This document shows, in pieces, positions 55,992 to 64,000 of a DNA stretch of 64,000 bases; the stretch's first letter is position 1; every line of letters starts with the position of its first letter. The DNA is from Neurospora tetrasperma FGSC 2508 (Eukaryota > Ascomycota > Sordariomycetes > Sordariales > Sordariaceae). The notes under the pieces are model-generated. The model was not told the origin of the DNA. It ran no database searches and was given only the letters and a program-made list of their open reading frames with translations. The stretch lies in NCBI RefSeq assembly GCF_000213175.1, contig NW_009799104.1:3444586-3508585 (forward strand), written 5' to 3'. A program made the position numbers and the translations under genes.

Positions 55992-58900
55992 CGATGCCCC
56001 TCTTTTGTGGCTTTATCCTCAACGCTACAATATAACCTTATAATACTACTTATCCGAATCTAGTGCTTGGGTGCCAACGAGTTGTATTGGTAGCTACCTT
56101 AATGCCTACCGTACCCTTCGTCTCCCTTTCTTCCCGGCTCATCCTTCTTATTAATTGTATTACCCTAATTTGTAAGTAAACCTTTCCTTCCTTTTTTTAT
56201 CGTTATTACGTTATTACCTATTATGCCTGTATCGTACGTTGTTTCGAATCGTTCTTCCTAGAAGAGGGTATTTATTAATGCGTTGGCTCGCTATATTAAA
56301 TAGTTTAATAGAGCTTCTATAATACTATATTCTAATTATTATTAATATAACCGGTCTTATATTGTAGATCGTTCGAAGTCTTTATTGTATAATAAATATA
56401 TTCGTCGTAAAATAGCGTACGACGTATCGGTCGATCCAGATTCACGTTATAGGTTACTTCCTTTTGTATTTTTGTAAAATAGCGACTAATAGAGAGATTT
56501 TTAGTAGATAAGGAGATAGAGGAAGCGAAGAGATTGGAGGATAAAGAAGAGCGGTTAATATAAGAAATTACAATTTTCTAGAATTGTTTGCTTTATATTC
56601 GGGAGTAGAAGTGCTATTTATTTCGCCGTTAGAAGGAATATTTCAATCGAGGGATAGTAAATTTAGAGGAGGAGATATTTAGAGGTATTTCTGCCGATAA
56701 GCCTTCTTCTTCTATTATTCCCGAACTTATTAAGGAGCTTAATTGGTTGAAGGAATTAAATATGATAATTTTGGAGTCTTTAGAACGTTTAGCGGCTTCG
56801 GCCGATTAGGAAACCGTCGGTAGAAATTTATAATCTTATTTTTAAAATTAAGGAGGTTCTCAATTAATTCCTATATATTATTTTCGTAGCTATAGCCTTA
56901 CTATTTAATTAAATATTCTATCTTCCTATTATTATTGACCTTTGAATCTAATATAGCTTTTATAATGAATTTATTACTATTATTCTATATTCGTACGTTT
57001 TTATCGATTTTAATATTCTTCGATGTTGGTTTTAGTAGCGAAATATAAAATGTAGACTATTATCGTATTCCTTTGGGAAGTTTAAGCTTATAATTGTTAG
57101 TATTGACCTTTTCTAAGATTTTAAAAGGTCCTAATTTCTTATAGTTAAATTTGTTATTTGGTTGTTTGGTTTTAATATTTCAGCGAAGAAAGTAAACTTT
57201 ATCTCCCTTCTTAAAGATTGGCGCTAATAATTTTATACGGTTGTAATACCGGTTTATACGGTTTTTGACGAAGATTAATTCGTTTTTGAGAATTTAGTAT
57301 ATTTCAATTAGATGCTCAATTTCAATATAAATTCGCAGTACGATTAATTTTGAGTTTCAACCTTATTTAGAATTTATTTTGTAGTTGTAATTCGTAAAGA
57401 AGGGTATAATTTTTATTATTTCTATCTTCGAACTATTATAAAATATTTACGCCGTTAGTAGTAGTTCGGTCTAATTATTTTACTTATAATTAATATATAC
57501 CCCAAAGTATATTTTTAGAATTAAATTTATTCATTCTATTTATCCGTCCGTCCTTATATAGTACGTAGTAAATATTTTATATTTAATTCCTAATTTATTT
57601 ATAAATACTTATTAGTATTTTAATGAGAAGAGTTTATTTCTATCAGTAATTAACTCTTTCAGCCATTTATAGTTAGAAGTAATATGCTTTATAAATATAT
57701 ATTTTAATTACTCCGTATTAGTATCTTCTTTAAACGGGAGGAAGTATAGGAACTTTATAAATTGGCTAATAATAATTAATATATTATTGTACTCGATTCC
57801 TATAATTAAATTGCGTAATATAGGTAGTTTTATAATAAAGTCTATAGTTACTAACTATTAGGGTGCTTCCGATATTAGGAGTAGTTCGAGTAAGTTGTAC
57901 AGTTTGTATCGGTTGGCTTTAGTCTTATAGTAAGTTTTATATTTTTATAGTACCTCCGTAATAATATTTTTTATCCCTAAGAACCCGAATAATTACTATA
58001 TTTTAGCGAGGGTGCGAATAATTCCTATATACCCTTCTTCTTCGGATAATTTATAGATATTTTATATTAATTCTTTTTATAAAGGGGGAGGTATTTATAA
58101 TCTACTTTTATATAGTTAAGGTATTATAGAGGTAAATAGATGTAATTTGATTTCTTTATTATTAATTTCGTATTATCCTTCGGTAATTCGCTAAATCTAA
58201 TCGTCCGGGTCCGCTCTAATTATATTATAGATATTAGCCTTATTATTTATAATTTATTCTTATAGGGGTTAATATTATAGTAACCTATTTATATTAGTTT
58301 AGAATAAGGTAGGGGAGGTAATAGGTTCGTTCTTTATTTTAAGGTCCTCCCTTCTACTAAATACATTAGCTCTTACGTTTTCGGAGCCCTTATAGTAATA
58401 AATATTAAAATTAAATTGTAATAAGAATTTTAATTACCAGGTTTATTGTTAATTAAATTCCTTTGTAATTATAAAGTATATTAAATTCTTATAGTCTAAA
58501 TAGACCTTAATTTTGTATTTTATTCTATTAAACTATAGTTTCTATTCTTTGAAAGCCTAAATTATAAATGTAAATTCTTTATTATAGATTAGATAATTAA
58601 ATTCGGGTCTTCAGAACGCTTTGGAATAAAACGCAATAGGATATAGCCTTCCTTATTTATTATATTGCCCGAATTGTCTTCTTATAGCCTAATTGAATAC
58701 GTTTATTTCAATTTTAAACTCTTTATTTAAATTTAGGAGTACAAGGATAGAATTGTTTAGGATTATTTATTTTAAGGTTTTAAAAGCTTTATTATATTCC
58801 TAGGACTATATAAAATCGGTATCCTTCTTAGTTAGGTTATTGAGTAGTTTAATTATACTTCCGAATCCTTTAATAAAGTATTTATAAAAATCAATAAATC

Positions 58901-61900
58901 CTAAAAACCTTCGTATACTAATTACCAATATAAATACTAGCTATTCAGTAACATCTTTAATTTTAGTTAAGTCTATACAGATTTGCCCGGGTAAAATACC
59001 TTTTAGGGCGGCGAGGACTTTATATACGTACTTCTAATATTGTTCTTCGTTTTTAGAGAATATAATAATATTATTAATATATACTATTACGAATTTGCTT
59101 ATAAATTATTTGAATATAGCATCGATTTGTAATTAGAAAGAAGTAGGTACGTTTATTAGTTTTTAGAGTATAATACAGTACTTGTAATATCCTAAGGGCG
59201 TTCTAAATATAGTTTTCTATTCTTTTCCTTTCTTTATACGGATTTAAGAAAAGGCTAATATTAAATCAAACTTTGAAAAGATAGTAGCCTTTCCTAATTA
59301 ATCTCGTATTTCTTAGATTAATAATAGAAGGTATCGATTTTTAATAGTATTATTATTAAAATAACGGTAGTTAATAATAAAATGTAATTTTCCGTCCTTC
59401 TTTGGTATAAAGAGTATAGGAGAGCTATAAGGTAATTAGGATTCCCAAATGTATCCCAATTTTAACCTTTCGTCGATATATTCCTTAAACGCCTTTATTT
59501 AAATAATATTCAACTAATAAATCTTCTAATACTTAGGTTTAGCGCCTTTTTTTAAAGGTATTTTATAGTCTTATAGGCTATATTCTAGTAAAGAATATTC
59601 CAACGAACCTTAAAAAATTCTATATTTCTAGTACTATATAGGAACGTTTTTGAATTTATTATTTTTACTAAGAGATAATTCGGGAGGTAGTATTTCTTCC
59701 TTAGCATTATTTATAAATATAATTATCCTTAATAGTTCGGGTAGCGTAGTTTCGTATAATAAAAGGTATTAATCCTTTCTATTAATAATTAAGATTTCTA
59801 TATTAGGAGCCTCTGGTATTGCCTTCTTTCTATTTCTAATTTGGTTAGTGTTCTAATTAATATTTAGATTGTATTTTCTAAGCTAGAGTCTTCCTAATAT
59901 AGTATTATATTTATTAATAAGAGTAATATTAAAGACTATTTCTTATTTGTTTCTATTTATTATAATTTTTAGCGGAGTTATTTCCCGTAGTATTTAACCC
60001 TACTAATAGTTGGGGCTCTTCCCTTCGAATATATATATTCTATATAGTCTTTTCTTATAGATTTATAAAATTTTCTAATCGTTTATAATTTGGGGTGTAA
60101 TAAGGTTAATCGATAACCCTAAATCGATTATAGCTATTGCGGTTCCCTTAAACGGTTAAATCTAATCTATTTAGACTTAGTAAATCGAATTGTTATTTCA
60201 ATTTACTTCGAGAATTTATAGCGGGTTAATTATTTAGTCTTCTCGCAAGGAGTTATTACTATTTCCCTACCTTTTACGTCCTTTGCGAATGTAGTATTTC
60301 TTTAGGGGCTTAGAGCCGCCGACTGCCTTATTAGCGCTAAAAAATGCTATTACAGTTTCCTCTTTCCTAATAATTAGGTATAGCGGACGGTAGTACCCTT
60401 TTTCCTTTAAAACTTATTTAGAGTATTATTACTGAGCTTTATCGGTTATATAAATAATATAATTAATTTAGTAATAATTTTAATATCAAATATATAAAGA
60501 TTCTATATATCCCTATAAGTACTCTTCCTTAATATAAATTTTATAAAGTAACCTCCCTTCTTCCTATCCTAGGTACAGGTATCCTATAGATTTATAGAGT
60601 TCTTATAGTACATTTCTTTAATAGGAATAGGGATATTATTTTCCTAAATACGTTAGGGGAAATAATTGTATTCTATTTTATATAATAAGTATTATAAGTA
60701 AATATTGTATAAGTATTAAATTTAAACAATTTTCCCGTATAAAGGATAGTCTAGGTAGATTTGTAGGTAATCCCCAACTTGCAATTCCTAGGGTTAATCG
60801 TAAATAGTATAAATATTTGCATTAAAAGTAATTATTCCGATTAATTAGAGTATTTATTTTAGGGGGTAGGTTTTAACGAATTCGTCTTCGCTAAAGGGCT
60901 CTATATAGTACTCGGTTTAGAACTGTCGGTTGTACCTTTTCTTTAAACCGAACTTATAAATTTATTTAGTATCCCTTACGATTTTTTTCTTAAGTCCTTA
61001 GAATAATATTTAAATAAATATAATAAGTTCTTTTAATCGTTTATTGGACTTATAGAGGGAATCTTCATAGGTCCCCCTATTCTATTAGTAAATATTATAG
61101 TATTATTAATTATACGCGGTCTTTTAAATTTCGAATTCTTTAGTTCTAGAAGCTTTGTAATTATTAAAGCGCCTTAGATCGTTGAGTTTTTATTAGAGCC
61201 TTTCGGTACAATCTATATATTCAGTAGTATTTATATCCGAATTGGATTTTATAGTATTGGATAAGTCTATATAAATAGTAAGTTTATTACATTTAATAAT
61301 ACTAAATAGCTATTCTTCTTCAACGATAGGGGTAAGTAGGGCGTACGATTAATTATCAAAAATAAGCGGAGTGTAAATATAGGATTGAATATTAGAGATA
61401 AAGGGAGTAGCCTCTTTAGAGAGGTTTTCTTTTTTATTTTCGAAATTTTAATACTCCCGCTCGAATTATTCGTACTAATTATATTCTTTAAAAGTTATAT
61501 AATTATTAATAGACCCATTATTATAATTTATTATATAAATAGTATAAAGAGGCTCGTTATTACTTATAGTAGCAATAAGGGTAGTAGCGAAATTGTAATT
61601 GATTTCAATATTATTAACATTTTTACCCTTACCCTTACTAATTAAATTAGTAGAATAAATAGGGACGGGCTTCTATCCATTAGACTAATAATTATTATTT
61701 CATTTATTGCCTCTATTTTAATAGTCTTTGGCGAAGTATCCGGGCTTATTATATTTAAAATATTTCTTATCTTTGCCGGGATTTCCGATAGGCTTGCGTT
61801 AATTACAATTACAATTGTCAATTACATTTATATTTATAGGGCTAGCGTATATACTATACGTAGTACTACAACTATAATTATTATAATTATTACTATTATA

Positions 61901-62932
61901 TTAATATTTATACTTAATATTAGCGCGGGGGTAATTATTACCTAATCTTTTCTTACATTTACGTTCGAAAAGACGATTATTAATAATAATGGCCTTATTT
62001 ATATACTCATCGAAGGTTCCAATTTTACAATCGATTTTAATAAATTTATTTTTAACATTACTCTTTAAATTTCAGTAAAATTAGTATTTAAGACCTTTGT
62101 TATTTTAATTAATACGGAATACGAATTATTTAAATTCGGTTACGTAGGAAGCGGCCGATTTAATTTAGCAGAATTCGTTTAACTTAATCTTAGTTTAATA
62201 GATTTTATTAGTAAGACTAAAGACTTAATTAATAGCGCCCTCGAAATAATCGAAATCGTTGAAGATTTAAATAGTCTTAAGATATATATTGGGCTATTTG
62301 TGTCTAAGATAATTAGTTTGAGTAGATTAGAACTACTTAAAAGTTTTGCCGGTTAAGAAGGATATAGTATATAAAACTATTTAAATAGGGTCCTAAATAT
62401 TAGAGAACTTTAAGTTAGTACGAATTTGAATAAGGAACCCTTAGAGGTCTTCCTTTTTAGTACCGTTAAATTTGGGAGGCGGGTTGAATTTAATTTTAGG
62501 GAGGGGGTCGTTATAAATTACATAATCGGATAAGACCCTTGCATTCAATTTATTAATAATTTCGCAAAGCTTTACTATAGTAGTAATTTTAGTAATAGCG
62601 GGGATGAAGGTAGCTAGCTTCTTACTTTAAGTATCGAAGCGGCGTATAGTTTCTTCAGCCTTTTTAATACGAAGTTTAGCGGCCGTAATCTTACGACTAT
62701 CATTATTTTTAATACTAATTATAGAGTCCGTTCCGGGACCGGGGTTTCTAATTGCAGTGCCCGGGAGTCCAGTTCCAATAGGTCCTCCGGAGGGTTGTTT
62801 AACGGGATTTTTAAATATAATAGTAGAAGGTTAAAGTAGTTTTAAGGAAATTTAGTAAATTAGTAAGGAAACTTATTTAGGTATAGTAGCAAATCTTAGA
62901 ATACTAGTGTGCAAAATAAAGAATAAGCAACG

Positions 62933-63201
62933 TATAACGAACCGTTACGAATATAAGAGTATATCGCTAGGATGGACAATAGTAGTAATAACCGAAAGGT
63001 ACTAATCGATTGTAGAAGCTATTGCTTGCTGAAGAGCTATAATAACGAAGGCCGGGAGGCCTTCTTATATACTAGCTTTCAGCCGGTCCCGTAGTTCCGT
63101 TATCTCGGAACCTCGGGTCCGTCCCGTAGTCCCGTTATCCCGGGACCCCGGGACCCTCCTGATTGGTCAATCTATCTAAGCTTGTTGGTTGGATCGTAAC
63201 A
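62933..63201 (-). repeat. LTR (5' LTR of the Gypsy-type fossil)
   Basis: 269-bp partner of the left LTR, followed by the TGCTG target duplication at 63202-63206. More AT-shifted than the left LTR. Confidence 0.92.
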
Positions 63202-63282
63202 TGCTGATCCCAGCTTGACCCAGGCCCACTGTAGCCCCACGCAATGCGCAACCTACGCACTACGCCGCTCGACCACCGGTCC
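63202..63282 (-). repeat. tRNA-like SINE, copy G, 5' half
   Basis: Minus-strand 5' part of the SINE split by the LTR element: GGACCGG then box A TGGTCGAGCGG, colinear with copy F. The heptamer GGACCGG is an exact complement of CCGGTCC in the other half. TCAACA lies upstream at 63297-63292. Confidence 0.88.
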
Positions 63283-64000
63283 ATTTGAATTTGTTGACTG
63301 TTTGCTCTGAATTTGTTATTTATAAACCACTCTCCCTTGAGGTGCATCTGAACGTGCCACGTTGTGCCCGGGCAGCCATCGAGACTTTGTCTCTCACAAC
63401 AACGAAGTACCGTCTCTAATCGCATTTGTTGAACGTCGGTGGTCACTTGAAGCTGGCTTCTAAAGCTGGGGACGGATAGCCCTTTTACGACCTACGAATC
63501 GCCCGGAGACTATTTGTTGTGAACCTCCGGGATCATGGCAGACAAGCATGGAGGTTAGAGCTGAAGATGAAGATCCACCTCGTACGTAAAGGTGGCAGAG
63601 AAACGTGTGCTAACATGATGTGAATAACAAACATGTATGTATGCAGACAGAGAACCAGAGAGATCTTCAAGACTACCTAACCATTCTTTGCTCGAAGTCA
63701 ACTATTCAAATAATTCAAGGTGGAATATCATCATATGTGGACATGAACTTCATCCCATCTTTTGACAGTTGAACTTTCCGACCATCCACCTTCTTTCCCA
63801 TGGGCCGCGCGTAACTTTCCTTACGAACTTACACAAGATACACTTGCCCCGCAATCATTCGAATCTCCGGTCGCGAAAATTTGGTTTCATGGTCCTAACA
63901 TTCGAAGGGGCTACCAAGCAAGCGTACAAGACTTTGAACACCCTACTACACTCTAACCTCATCGGTGGCAGCGCAGTACCGTGGTTAGCTTACAAACGAC
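63283..64000. other. Intergenic, no gene seen
   Basis: Upstream flank of SINE copy G to the window end. No gene is supported; base composition returns to normal right after the LTR element. Confidence 0.45.

Larger units (their letters stand above)
55723..63201 (-). mobile_element. Ty3/Gypsy-type LTR retrotransposon fossil, heavily RIP-altered
   Basis: About 7.5 kb bounded by two 269-bp LTRs and a 5-bp target duplication TGCTG on each side. A purine tract (AAAAGAGGGG) next to the left LTR and coding traces on the minus strand show it runs right to left. Traces of a gag zinc-knuckle region lie near 61.7-61.8 kb and of the reverse transcriptase core near 59.0-59.1 kb, in the order of the Gypsy group. 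The interior is extremely AT-rich with depleted CpA/TpG, and stops are dense in every frame; breaks are too many to count. It is inserted in SINE copy G, so it is younger than that SINE. It is full length in outline but clearly dead. Confidence 0.92.

Noticed and set aside
61385-61645. Plus-strand ORF inside the LTR fossil
   Set aside because: The element is coded on the other strand; this is AT-rich chance sequence.
1-64000. CRISPR arrays, rRNA genes, secondary-metabolite cluster
   Set aside because: No regularly spaced repeats, no rRNA sequence, and no PKS, NRPS or terpene synthase was seen; the PsiD-like gene stands alone.

Overview
The window looks like nuclear DNA of a filamentous ascomycete, most likely a Sordariomycete near the Sordariales. 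The genes have short GT-AG introns with CTRAC-type branch sites. Typical fungal families are present (GH7 cellobiohydrolase, GH55 glucanase, Pth11-like rhodopsin-fold receptor, PsiD-like decarboxylase). One 7.5-kb retrotransposon is reduced to AT-rich sequence in the manner of repeat-induced point mutation (RIP).

Layout. From 1 to 38.4 kb there are six paralogous RNase H-fold genes (at 0.9, 5, 10.6, 21.6, 33.3 and 36.9 kb). Each begins with a short first exon that ends in a phase-1 intron. Three keep the acidic RNase H active site; three have lost it. One intact member carries a frame change and another an in-frame TAG. Between them lie a gene for a Tyr/Gly four-residue-repeat protein (7.3 kb), a head-to-head pair of polysaccharide-degrading enzymes (GH55 on minus at 12.7-15.2 kb, GH7 on plus at 17.8-19.4 kb), an intron-bearing tRNA-Ala, a Pth11-like receptor (24.6 kb), a tandem pair of unknown paralogues (27.5 and 29.4 kb) and a PsiD-like decarboxylase (30.7-32.3 kb). 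A 642-bp inverted-repeat element with a tRNA-like core and G-runs lies at 34.8-35.5 kb.

From 40 to 52 kb the content is more ordinary: a secreted Gly/Ala/Lys repeat protein, the cytosolic phenylalanyl-tRNA synthetase alpha subunit, tRNA-Lys, a short-chain dehydrogenase and a cystathionine gamma-synthase-like enzyme. From 52.6 kb to the end the window is repeat-rich and gene-poor. A Ty3/Gypsy-type LTR fossil (55.7-63.2 kb, minus strand) sits inside a tRNA-like repeat.

The most unusual items are the RNase H-fold gene array and a family of about 230-310-bp tRNA-like repeats (seven copies). The repeats have a box-A-like 5' end, a box-B-like 3' end, complementary terminal 7-mers that change together between copies, a T-run at the end, and the same upstream TCAACA motif that precedes the two true tRNA genes here. 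No shared pathway for the whole window is visible; the two glycoside hydrolases form a plausible functional pair.
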